From the NCBI GenBank assembly GCA_003535195.1, contig DOHN01000125.1:1-12873 (forward strand): a stretch of 12,873 nucleotides of DNA, read 5' to 3'. The notes below the pieces were generated by a model that worked only from the letters and a program-made list of their open reading frames with translations, ran no database searches and had not been told where the DNA came from. Positions 1-6,845 of this stretch are shown here, piece after piece (the stretch's first letter is position 1; each line of letters opens with the position of its first letter). Both the position numbers and the translations under genes were made by a program. This stretch comes from Ruminiclostridium sp. (lineage in GTDB: Bacteria; Bacillota; Clostridia; DSM-8532).

Positions 1-39
1 TTATTATGTCGAGAGAAGGAGGTCCCTGTCATAAGTTGA
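1..39 (+). other. Possible 3' tail of an upstream gene
   Basis: Two + strand frames are open from the left edge and stop just before the first full gene, one at TAA 32-34 and one at TGA 37-39. Either could be the last codons of an upstream cistron of the same operon. Only about 10-12 residues are visible and none is diagnostic, so no product can be named. Confidence 0.2.
16..22 (+). promoter_or_regulatory. Strong Shine-Dalgarno AAGGAGG without a well-spaced start
   Basis: AAGGAGG is a near-perfect ribosome binding sequence. However, the first start codons in the dehydrogenase frame are TTG 46 and ATG 52, 23 and 29 bases beyond it, and TGA 37-39 closes that frame upstream. It may serve translational coupling with an upstream gene ending at 34 or 39, or be fortuitous. 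Confidence 0.35.
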
Positions 40-51
40 CAGAAATTGCGT

Positions 52-1080
52 ATGAGAAAAATAAAAATGGCTATTATAGGTGCAGGAACCTGGGGAGAAA
101 CCCATGCATCCATATACAGGGAGCATATACTGGCAGATGTTGCAGCAATTTGTGATAAAGATAAAGAAAAAGCTCAGCATCTTGCAGACAAGTTCAATAT
201 AGCTCAAGTTTATACTGATTATAATGATCTTTTAAAGTATTCAGATTGTGATGCAGTTGCAATAGTAACACCCGACCATCTCCATGCAGACATTGCTATC
301 GCTTGCGCCAATTCCAAAAAGCATATGCTGATAGAAAAGCCTTTAGCTACAACGAGGGAAGATGTCTATAGAATGGTTGAAGCCATTGAGAAAAATGGTG
401 TGAGGGCAATGGTGGATCTTCATAACAGATGGAGTCCACCATTTAATACAGCGAAGCAGGAGGTAGCAAGCGGAAAACTTGGAAGGCCGGTCAGCGCATA
501 CTACAGGTTGAACGATATCAGGTGGGTAGCAACCGATATGCTTCCCTGGGCTTCAAAATCCTCAATCTTATGGTTTTTAGGAAGCCACTCTCTTGATACT
601 CTTCGATGGATAATGGATGATGAGCCTGAAGAAGTTTACTCTGTTAGCCATAAGGGTGTGCTCAAAGCAGAAGGAGTAGATACTACGGACATGTATATGA
701 CAACCATCAAGTTCAGGAAGGGTGGAATTGCCCAGATGGAAAACGGATGGATCACTCCAAATGCGAATTCCTGTATTAATGATATCAAGTTCAGCATCCT
801 CTGTGAGAGGGGAAAGATTGATATCGACGCCTCAAGCCATAATTTGATTCAGATGACAACTGATGAAAAGGTAACAACTCCGGATATCCTGGTAAGAAAC
901 GACGTATTCTCTCAATGCAAAGGATTTGCTTACGAAAGCATAAGAAGTTTTATAGACAAGCTTTATAGCGGTGAGGAATTTTACGTATCTCTGAAGGATG
1001 CAGCAAACACATCTTTGGCAATGCTATCAATTTTTGAATCGTCTGAAAGCGGTATGCCTGTTAAGGCTGAACTTCTGTAG
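52..1080 (+). CDS. Gfo/Idh/MocA-family NAD(P)-dependent oxidoreductase
   Basis: Soluble cytoplasmic sugar or cyclitol dehydrogenase of 342 residues, a normal length for the family. The N-terminal Rossmann fold shows GAGTWG at residues 10-15. It is followed by the TPDHLH segment (73-78) and the family hallmark EKP at 95-97, whose lysine is the usual catalytic residue. The C-terminal substrate domain has a GSHSLD stretch (177-182), matching the family G-x-H-x-x-D motif with His179 and Asp182. I chose ATG 52 because the protein then begins directly at the first beta strand. TTG 46 would add two residues, and neither has a close ribosome binding site. It is the first complete gene of a run leading to a sugar ABC importer, so it probably oxidises the imported compound or a derivative. 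Family members act on inositols, glucose, xylose, 1,5-anhydrosugars and others, so substrate is not assignable. An inositol 2-dehydrogenase is one alternative. Confidence 0.88.
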   Translation: MRKIKMAIIGAGTWGETHASIYREHILADVAAICDKDKEKAQHLADKFNIAQVYTDYNDLLKYSDCDAVAIVTPDHLHADIAIACANSKKHMLIEKPLATTREDVYRMVEAIEKNGVRAMVDLHNRWSPPFNTAKQEVASGKLGRPVSAYYRLNDIRWVATDMLPWASKSSILWFLGSHSLDTLRWIMDDEPEEVYSVSHKGVLKAEGVDTTDMYMTTIKFRKGGIAQMENGWITPNANSCINDIKFSILCERGKIDIDASSHNLIQMTTDEKVTTPDILVRNDVFSQCKGFAYESIRSFIDKLYSGEEFYVSLKDAANTSLAMLSIFESSESGMPVKAELL

Positions 1081-1113
1081 CAGGAGTCATGCAATCTGGA
1101 AATAATATACTTT

Positions 1114-1118
1114 GGAGG
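1114..1118 (+). promoter_or_regulatory. Ribosome binding site GGAGG fixing the SDR start
   Basis: GGAGG lies five bases before ATG 1124. The longer reading from TTG 1112 would put this site inside the coding region, so ATG 1124 is preferred. Confidence 0.8.
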
Positions 1119-1123
1119 TTGCT

Positions 1124-1897
1124 ATGCTAAAATGTTTTGATTTAACGGGAGAAGTTGCTATAGTTACCGGTGCCGCAAAAGGGCTTGGAAGAGTTTTTGC
1201 CAAAGCTTTGGCAAAATCCGGTGCTCATGTTTATTTGCTTGGTCATGGCGAAGGCGGGATGAAGGAAGTTGAAAAAGAAATTATTGAGCTTGGAGTGCAG
1301 TGTATATGGCGCTATGCTGATATCACCAATCAGAAGGATGTTGAAGAGAGTGTTTCAGATTGCATAAAGCATTTTGGCAAGGTTGATATTCTCATTAATA
1401 ACGCTGCGGCACCAAGAATAAACTTGCCTCCTGAGGTCACAGCATTAAAGCAGTGGAACCAGGTTATAGATACAAATGTTACCGGCTGTTTTATATGTTC
1501 ACAGGCTGTAGGAAAAGAAATGATAAAAAGGAAGAAGGGCAAAATTGTAAATCTTGCTTCTATTTCCGGCTTCATTATTAATAAAGGTGTGCACGGGGGT
1601 TCCTATGACGTGTCAAAGCAGGCTGTAGTAGGTCTTACACGGGCATTGGCCGCTGAGTGGGCACAGTACAATATTAATGTGAATGCTATTGCTCCCGGAT
1701 ATTTTCTTACCGATCCAAATAAAAAATTCTTTGAAAAAGATGCTGAATTTTATAAAACAGCGTTATCAATGATTCCTGCGCAAAGAATCGGTGAACCTGA
1801 AGAGCTGAGCGGCGCTGTTGTTTTCCTGTCATCAAGCGCATCCGATTACATGCATGGATCTGTTTTAGTTATTGATGGAGGCTATACCATATGGTGA
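1124..1897 (+). CDS. SDR-family NAD(P)-dependent oxidoreductase
   Basis: Classical short-chain dehydrogenase/reductase of 257 residues, cytoplasmic, probably a sugar or sugar-acid alcohol/ketone oxidoreductase. Visible family motifs are the cofactor-binding TGAAKGLG (15-22), INNAA (91-95), catalytic Asn119, Ser148, Tyr161 and Lys165 (YDVSK), and PG at 191-192. The opening residues (FDLTGEVAIVTG) and the GGY ending resemble gluconate 5-dehydrogenase and 2-deoxy-gluconate 3-dehydrogenase (KduD-like) proteins, which suggests a keto-sugar-acid substrate, but this is only resemblance. The gene begins 43 bases after the Gfo/Idh stop and is followed 70 bases later by the transporter ATPase, consistent with one transcript. 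All catalytic residues are intact. Together with the Gfo/Idh enzyme it could perform two successive oxidations, or an oxidation and a reduction at different carbons. Confidence 0.88.
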   Translation: MLKCFDLTGEVAIVTGAAKGLGRVFAKALAKSGAHVYLLGHGEGGMKEVEKEIIELGVQCIWRYADITNQKDVEESVSDCIKHFGKVDILINNAAAPRINLPPEVTALKQWNQVIDTNVTGCFICSQAVGKEMIKRKKGKIVNLASISGFIINKGVHGGSYDVSKQAVVGLTRALAAEWAQYNINVNAIAPGYFLTDPNKKFFEKDAEFYKTALSMIPAQRIGEPEELSGAVVFLSSSASDYMHGSVLVIDGGYTIW

Positions 1898-1953
1898 TTA
1901 TTTTATGACAAGTTCCAAGAAAGAAGTTATTTCATACAGGGCTTGTACTCAAT

Positions 1954-1960
1954 AAGGGGG
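1954..1960 (+). promoter_or_regulatory. Ribosome binding site supporting the TTG start of the ATPase gene
   Basis: AAGGGGG lies seven bases before TTG 1968, and the protein from that codon begins exactly where RbsA/MglA-type ATPases begin. This supports a non-ATG start. Confidence 0.65.
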
Positions 1961-1967
1961 AAGCATA

Positions 1968-3473
1968 TTGGAAAATGTTATTCTAGAGGTAAAAAATCTT
2001 AGCAAGACCTATTCAGGTATCACTGTACTCAACGAAGTATCCTTCGATTTACGTGCAGGTGAAGTTCATGCATTGGTAGGGGAGAATGGCGCCGGCAAGT
2101 CGACAATGATAAAAATAATTGCAGGTGTCGAGAAGCCTGATGAAGGAGGCGAGATATACATTAATGGCAGCAGAGCCACTCGCCTTACTGCGGCAAAATC
2201 AATCCAAATGGGAGTAACAGTAATATACCAGGATATCAGTTTATTTCCTAATCTCACCGTTGCAGAAAATATTTCCATAGAAAAGAATAAATCAATGATT
2301 GTTAACCGGAGTGAGATGAAAAGGATTGCGCAGGAAGCTCTTGACACAATGGGCGTTAAGCTTGACCTCGATGCAAAACTTGGTGATATCAGTATAGGAA
2401 AGCAGCAGCTTGTTGCCATAGCCCGTGCGATTACTTTTAAATCAAAAGTAATTGTTATGGATGAACCTACCGCAGCGCTTTCTTCTGCTGAAGTTGACAT
2501 GCTGTATAACATTATAAGAGCGGTTAAGGCTCAGGGAATAGGAATCATCTATATATCCCACAAGTTGGATGAAATATTTACTGTGGCTGACAGAATCTCA
2601 ATACTAAGAGACGGCAAAATGGTGGCCTGCGATGATGCATCCGCTTTTGACAATCAAAAACTTATAAATCTTATGGTTGGGCGTGAGCTGAGATTTATTC
2701 CAATGAGGAATGAAGAAGAAGCTTCGGATGAAACCATTTTTGAAGTCAGGAACATGACCTGTGAACCGTTCTTCAGAAATGTTTCTTTTCAACTCAAAAA
2801 GCACGAGATACTAGGATTGACAGGGCTTGTGGGAGCCGGACGCAGTGAGCTTGCACATGCGATATTTGGGTTAATGAAACCTCACAGCGGAGAAATATTT
2901 ATTCATGGAGAAAAAGTAGTTGTTAAATCACCTGAAGATGCCATATTAAAAGGGATTGGCTATCTTCCGGAAGACAGGCGCAAGCAGGGACTTTTTCATG
3001 GCCATAGCATGACCTGCAACATTTCTGCGGTTACTTTAAGCAAGCATCTGAATCGTATAAAACTCATATCAAGGAAAAAGGAACTGAAAACAGCCTCAGA
3101 TTACATCAATAAATTGAGTATCCGTCCAAATCTTCCTTCAATCAATGTGGAGAATATGAGCGGGGGCAACCAGCAAAAGGCATTGTTCAGCCGCTGGCTT
3201 GAAACAGGCCCTAAGGTGCTCATTGTTGATGAGCCTACATGTGGAATCGATGTAGGAGCAAAGCTGGAGATACACAAGCTTTTAAGACAGCTGGCAAAAA
3301 ACGGCGTTGCAGTAATCCTCATCTCCTCAGACCTTCCTGAAATACTTGCTATTTCAGATCGTATACTGGTCATGTGCAAGGGTACTGTAGTAGATGAGAC
3401 CGTAGCAGGCGAAGCAACACAGGAAGGTGTACTTGAGAAAGGCCTCATGGGTTCAGGGAGGGAGATCGGATGA
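1968..3473 (+). CDS. CUT2 sugar ABC transporter, fused double ATP-binding subunit (RbsA/MglA/LsrA-type)
   Basis: Energy-coupling subunit of 501 residues, the usual length for CUT2 importers, with two tandem ABC domains. Domain 1 is complete: Walker A GENGAGKST (38-46), a signature-like ISIGKQQ (141-147), Walker B VIVMDEP (161-167) and switch His198. Domain 2 has the degenerate Walker A typical of this family, GLVGAGRSE (286-294), with Arg where Lys is normal. It keeps a canonical MSGGNQQ signature (397-403) and Walker B VLIVDEP (417-423). This asymmetry is a known family property, not damage. Translation probably starts at TTG 1968. The stop overlaps the start of the first permease in an ATGA arrangement, so the two are translationally coupled. 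The substrate is set by the binding protein, not by this subunit. Confidence 0.95.
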   Translation: MENVILEVKNLSKTYSGITVLNEVSFDLRAGEVHALVGENGAGKSTMIKIIAGVEKPDEGGEIYINGSRATRLTAAKSIQMGVTVIYQDISLFPNLTVAENISIEKNKSMIVNRSEMKRIAQEALDTMGVKLDLDAKLGDISIGKQQLVAIARAITFKSKVIVMDEPTAALSSAEVDMLYNIIRAVKAQGIGIIYISHKLDEIFTVADRISILRDGKMVACDDASAFDNQKLINLMVGRELRFIPMRNEEEASDETIFEVRNMTCEPFFRNVSFQLKKHEILGLTGLVGAGRSELAHAIFGLMKPHSGEIFIHGEKVVVKSPEDAILKGIGYLPEDRRKQGLFHGHSMTCNISAVTLSKHLNRIKLISRKKELKTASDYINKLSIRPNLPSINVENMSGGNQQKALFSRWLETGPKVLIVDEPTCGIDVGAKLEIHKLLRQLAKNGVAVILISSDLPEILAISDRILVMCKGTVVDETVAGEATQEGVLEKGLMGSGREIG

Positions 3474-4477
3474 CTACTTTTAAGAGCGTTGCAAAATCAA
3501 AGACCAGGGAAATTATTTTGATTGCAGTTATTATTGCTATTGGCATAGTAGTTTCATTTCTGTCAGAAAGCTTTTTAAACCTCAGGAACCTGACAAATAT
3601 ACTTAATAATAATGCAATTATTGGTATTATGGCTATCGGCATGATGATTATTATTGTAACAGGCAATATTGATGTATCCGTTGGTGCACAGTTTGCAGTA
3701 TGTGCCATGGTGTCTGCGGCTTATGTTAAGATGACCGGCGGTACCAATCCTTTATTGACATTCCTTATATCTATTTTAACAGGAATTGTCCTTGGAATGA
3801 TCAATGGTTTCTTCGTTGCAAAATTTAATATTCCTGCAATTGTTGTTACCTTAGGCACACTAAGCATCATTCGCGGCGCTTTGCTGCTTATTACCAACGG
3901 GAAATGGATATCAGATCTCAAGGGCCCTTTTATTAAGATAGCCAATTACAGGGTAGGGACGTTAACCTTTTCGGTATATGTATGGTTTCTTGTTATTATT
4001 GTTACATATCTGATACTTTACAGGACACGAACCGGACGAAATATTGTTGCCGTTGGGGGTAACAAGAATGCAGCAGAAAGAATAGGCATCAGCCAGTCTT
4101 CGGTGTATATGTTCTCCTTTGGATATATGGGAGCTTTATCAGGAATTGCATCAACTCTGTACGTATCAAAGCTTGCAATAGCACAACCAACAGCAGGAAT
4201 GGGCATAGAAATGAAACTGATTGCTGCTGCCGTATTAGGTGGAACAGTGTTTTCCGGGGGAATAGCATCTATCTTTGGCACTTTTTTAGGCTCGCTGCTT
4301 TTTGGGCTTATAGAAAATGCATTAGTTTTGACAAAAGTTCCGGTCTACTGGCAGAGCCTTGCGACAGGTGTAGTCCTCATTGCGGCAGTCGTTTCCTCAG
4401 CATATCAAGCCGGCGGATTACATGCAGGAGGCAAGCGATCAGTGAAAGGTGGTAGACAAAATGACAAAACTAAATAA
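3470..4477 (+). CDS. CUT2 sugar ABC transporter permease 1 (RbsC/LsrC/RhaP-like)
   Basis: Integral membrane subunit of 335 residues, strongly hydrophobic, with about eight to ten predicted membrane segments beginning near residue 14. Family signatures are TGNIDVSVGA (64-73), corresponding to the G-G-x-D-L-S-V-G motif of BPD_transp_2 permeases, and AAVLGGTVFSGG (253-264). The C-terminal tail (about 316-335) is polar and basic. The ATG overlaps the ATPase stop by four bases and a GGGAGGGAG site precedes it. A second, clearly different permease follows with a 17-base overlap. The importer therefore probably has a heterodimeric pore, as in Lsr and rhamnose transporters, unlike the RbsC homodimer. 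Confidence 0.93.
   Translation: MTTFKSVAKSKTREIILIAVIIAIGIVVSFLSESFLNLRNLTNILNNNAIIGIMAIGMMIIIVTGNIDVSVGAQFAVCAMVSAAYVKMTGGTNPLLTFLISILTGIVLGMINGFFVAKFNIPAIVVTLGTLSIIRGALLLITNGKWISDLKGPFIKIANYRVGTLTFSVYVWFLVIIVTYLILYRTRTGRNIVAVGGNKNAAERIGISQSSVYMFSFGYMGALSGIASTLYVSKLAIAQPTAGMGIEMKLIAAAVLGGTVFSGGIASIFGTFLGSLLFGLIENALVLTKVPVYWQSLATGVVLIAAVVSSAYQAGGLHAGGKRSVKGGRQNDKTK
4445..4452 (+). promoter_or_regulatory. Ribosome binding site fixing the start of permease 2
   Basis: AAAGGTGG lies eight bases before ATG 4461, inside the end of the permease 1 gene. A start at GTG 4449 would overlap this site, so ATG 4461 is preferred. Confidence 0.65.
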
Positions 4478-5408
4478 AATAGCAAATAATAATGAATTAA
4501 CTTTAACATTTTTTGCACTGTTATTATTTATAGGATTTTCTTTTGCAAGTCCATATTTCTTCAGACTGGGAAATCTGATGCAGGTTACGGCACAGCTTGT
4601 TGAATTGGGTCTTATGACTCTTGCAATGTCAGCCTCCATCATATCTGGCGGCATGGATCTTTCTATTGGGGCCATGACGAGTTTATGCACAGTCCTGCTG
4701 GCTACGTTTATGGGAAGCATGGAAATGCCTATGGGGACAGCAATATTGATGACTCTTGCAATTTCAATGCTGTGCGGGATGCTCAATGGCTTTTTGTGCG
4801 GATACCTCAAAATAAATTCCATGCTTGCCACCCTTGGTACACAAGCTCTGTTTACAGGCCTGGGGCTTGTTATATCAAAAGGAGTTACGATTCAATGTCT
4901 GAATGAGAGGTTTTTCTTTTTCGGACAAGGCCGCATAGGGGGGCAGTTACCCTTTCAAACTGTTATCCTCATAGTTACTGCAGTATTTTCAATTATATTG
5001 ATTTCCAAATCAAAATGGGGACGTCATGTCTACCTCATCGGGAGCAGCAGTAAAGTTGCACAATTTGCTGGCATCAATTATGAGTGGAATATAATGCTTG
5101 TATATGTTTTTTCAGCCATTATGTCATTTATCTGTGCCATTGTCATCACGTCAAGAATATCAGGAGGGCGTGCAGACGTAGCAGATCCGCTGGTACTTCA
5201 GAGCGTTTCTGCAGCTGTATTTGGTGGAATAAGCATCACTGGCGGGGCAGGGAATATCACAGGTGCAATCATCGGGGTTATAGTTTTCACACTGGTATCA
5301 AATGGAATGAATATGATGGGGGCTTCACAGTTTCTTCAGCAAATCATCATAGGCTCTATATTGCTTCTTGTGCTTATGTTAAGACAGATTGCTAAAAAGA
5401 GGCAATAG
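4461..5408 (+). CDS. CUT2 sugar ABC transporter permease 2 (LsrD/RhaQ-like)
   Basis: Second membrane subunit, 315 residues from ATG 4461. Hydrophobic segments start around residue 13, and the signatures SGGMDLSIGA (62-71) and AAVFGGISITGG (251-262) align with those of permease 1. Elsewhere the two proteins differ widely, so this is an old paralogous pair and not a recent duplication. The 17-base overlap with the permease 1 stop implies coupled translation and equal stoichiometry. The 180 bases that follow, before the binding-protein gene, form the only sizeable break inside the transporter cluster. Confidence 0.93.
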   Translation: MTKLNKIANNNELTLTFFALLLFIGFSFASPYFFRLGNLMQVTAQLVELGLMTLAMSASIISGGMDLSIGAMTSLCTVLLATFMGSMEMPMGTAILMTLAISMLCGMLNGFLCGYLKINSMLATLGTQALFTGLGLVISKGVTIQCLNERFFFFGQGRIGGQLPFQTVILIVTAVFSIILISKSKWGRHVYLIGSSSKVAQFAGINYEWNIMLVYVFSAIMSFICAIVITSRISGGRADVADPLVLQSVSAAVFGGISITGGAGNITGAIIGVIVFTLVSNGMNMMGASQFLQQIIIGSILLLVLMLRQIAKKRQ

Positions 5409-5500
5409 GGGTTATGAGTTCATGAATAATTTCAATATAAGTTACCTCAATAGGATTGATTTCAACGTGAAAATATATGGTAAAGGATTAAGGGGTATTT

Positions 5501-5547
5501 TACAGACATTTGCGTTTCAATAGCTTTACGATGCAAGAATGTCTGTA
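5501..5547 (+). promoter_or_regulatory. 10-bp inverted repeat upstream of the binding-protein gene (candidate operator)
   Basis: TACAGACATT (5501-5510) and AATGTCTGTA (5538-5547) are perfect inverted copies separated by 27 bases. The right arm reaches into the TATAAT at 5546-5551. No U-tract follows, so a simple intrinsic terminator is unlikely. The placement suits a protein-binding operator, or an RNA stem-loop in the intergenic part of a longer transcript. Confidence 0.5.
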
Positions 5548-5551
5548 TAAT
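5523..5551 (+). promoter_or_regulatory. Candidate promoter for the binding-protein gene
   Basis: A perfect -10 TATAAT (5546-5551) lies 37 bases before ATG 5589. The -35 is poor: GCTTTA at 5523-5528 has 17-base spacing, and TTTACG at 5525-5530 has 15-base spacing. A weak -35 with a strong -10 fits a regulated internal promoter, but it is predicted by eye only. Confidence 0.4.
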
Positions 5552-5588
5552 AAAGAATATTAAATTGTAAAGAAGGAGAGGAAGCAAG

Positions 5589-6632
5589 ATGAAAAGACTA
5601 AAAATTTTTATGGCAGTAATCCTTGTAGTTGCTATTACCCTGAGCATTGCGGCATGCGGACAGAGTGCAAAACCGACAGTTGAATCACCTTCTAATGAGA
5701 CAAAAACGGACACACCGAAGGAGGATAAGAAAGGTACTATAGCAGTTCTAAACTATGTATCCAGCGCACCTTATTTTGCATGTGGTGAATCGAAAGCAAA
5801 AGAAGCTGGCGCCAAAGCAGGCTATGATGTTATTTATACAGGAACTCCCAACGTTGATACCCCGAAACTTATCAGCCTGATTCAGGATATGCTCCAGAAA
5901 GATGTCAAGGCTCTTGTTGTAGCATCAGGCGACTCAACCTCAGTTGCTCCCGTACTTAAGGAAGCAAGGGCAAAAGGAATAAAAGTTGTATCGTGGGACC
6001 TTGATATAGCAAAGGAAGGCCGCGATTGCTATGCTGGTATTATGGATTTGGCCGAGCTTGGTGTTCCAATGGTTGAAGAGATGGTTAAAACTATAGGAGA
6101 TGAGGGTGAATTTGCTATTGTGACCGGAGTTCTTACAAACGAATTCCTCCAGGCGAGAATCAAAAGAATTGAAGAATATATTGCGGAAAAATATCCAAAG
6201 CTGAAATGTGTTGCTATTGAAGGTATGGATGAAGATCCTCAGAAAGCTTTTGCTGTAACACAGAATATTATTTCAGCTCATCCCAATATAAAGGCTATTA
6301 TGAGCAATGTTTCCACAGGACTGGGCCCCATCGGAAAAGCTATAGAGCAGGAAGGAAAGATTGGTCAGGTTTATGCCACCGGACAGTCCACACCTCAGCT
6401 TGCAAAGCCTGTACTTGAAAGTGGTGCGGCTGAAAGTGCAGTCCTTTGGGATCCTGGTGATTGGGCAGCTTTTGCAACAACTATTGCTGCAAATTTGGTT
6501 GATGGTGTAGAAATGCCGGAAGGAAACCCCAATATAGACGGATTCCCTGATGCAACACGTCAGGGAGATGTATTCTATTTCTGGAAGACTCTCGTCTTTA
6601 CTAAGGACAATGTAGATCAGTTTGACTTCTAA
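5589..6632 (+). CDS. Sugar ABC transporter substrate-binding lipoprotein (RhaS/LsrB-like, Peripla_BP_4)
   Basis: Membrane-anchored extracytoplasmic receptor of 347 residues that delivers the ligand to the permease pair. It has a type II signal peptide: basic MKRLK, a hydrophobic core, and lipobox IAAC ending at Cys23, the lipidated residue. A Ser/Thr/Lys/Pro-rich linker (about 24-48) precedes the periplasmic-binding fold at residue 50. The stretch around VIYTGTPNVDTPKL (81-94) and the SWDLD segment (135-139) followed by an Arg (145) are like the ligand-pocket regions of LsrB (autoinducer-2) and RhaS (rhamnose), where the equivalent reads roughly TWDSD. That points to a small polyol, furanose or deoxysugar, but pocket residues are not all assignable by eye. 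An AAGGAG site at 5573-5578 precedes ATG 5589. The gene likely has its own promoter, giving the excess of receptor over permease common in importers. Confidence 0.93.
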   Translation: MKRLKIFMAVILVVAITLSIAACGQSAKPTVESPSNETKTDTPKEDKKGTIAVLNYVSSAPYFACGESKAKEAGAKAGYDVIYTGTPNVDTPKLISLIQDMLQKDVKALVVASGDSTSVAPVLKEARAKGIKVVSWDLDIAKEGRDCYAGIMDLAELGVPMVEEMVKTIGDEGEFAIVTGVLTNEFLQARIKRIEEYIAEKYPKLKCVAIEGMDEDPQKAFAVTQNIISAHPNIKAIMSNVSTGLGPIGKAIEQEGKIGQVYATGQSTPQLAKPVLESGAAESAVLWDPGDWAAFATTIAANLVDGVEMPEGNPNIDGFPDATRQGDVFYFWKTLVFTKDNVDQFDF

Positions 6633-6662
6633 AAATCGGCCATTGACCCTTTAAAAAAACTT

Positions 6663-6696
6663 GCAGGGGGTTGCAGCAAAAACTGCATTCCTCTGC
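6663..6696 (+). terminator. Stem-loop terminator after the binding-protein gene
   Basis: A 14-bp stem pairs 6663-6676 with 6683-6696 (one T-T mismatch and two G-U pairs) around the loop CAAAAA, 30 bases after the stop. The following TATTATCC is only moderately U-rich, so it may be a partial terminator or an mRNA 3'-end stabiliser. Confidence 0.6.
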
Positions 6697-6760
6697 TATT
6701 ATCCATTGCAATTGGCGGCAAAAGTATACACCAGACATCAATAATAAGCTTATATATGTT

Positions 6761-6790
6761 TGAGATGGATCGATTTCCTGGCCCATCTCA
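6761..6790 (+). promoter_or_regulatory. 8-bp inverted repeat upstream of the ROK gene (candidate autoregulatory operator)
   Basis: TGAGATGG (6761-6768) and CCATCTCA (6783-6790) are perfect inverted copies with a 14-base spacer, ending 55 bases before ATG 6846. An AT-rich TATATATG (6751-6758) just upstream could supply a -10 element, with no convincing -35. The position fits an operator for the regulator's own gene. No copy of this sequence was noticed elsewhere in the window. Confidence 0.4.
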
Positions 6791-6830
6791 GATAGATGAT
6801 CAATCCGTAGGATTGAAAAATTGCATCATC

Positions 6831-6836
6831 GGGGAG
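6831..6836 (+). promoter_or_regulatory. Ribosome binding site deciding the ROK start
   Basis: GGGGAG lies nine bases before ATG 6846. The frame is open from 6756, but starting there would add 30 residues with no family character and would make the inverted repeat at 6761-6790 coding. Confidence 0.6.
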
Positions 6837-6845
6837 AAATATTGC

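Noticed and set aside
36..64. TTGACA at 36-41 as a promoter -35 box
   Set aside because: The matching -10 would fall inside the first codons of the dehydrogenase and is not TATAAT-like.
1898..1967. ACAAG/CTTGT inverted repeat between the SDR and ATPase genes
   Set aside because: Five-base arms over a long spacer are not distinguishable from chance.
2066..2512. Long - strand open frame (148 codons) inside the ATPase gene
   Set aside because: Low-complexity Ser/Ile-rich product antisense to the conserved Walker A and Walker B region; a coding shadow.
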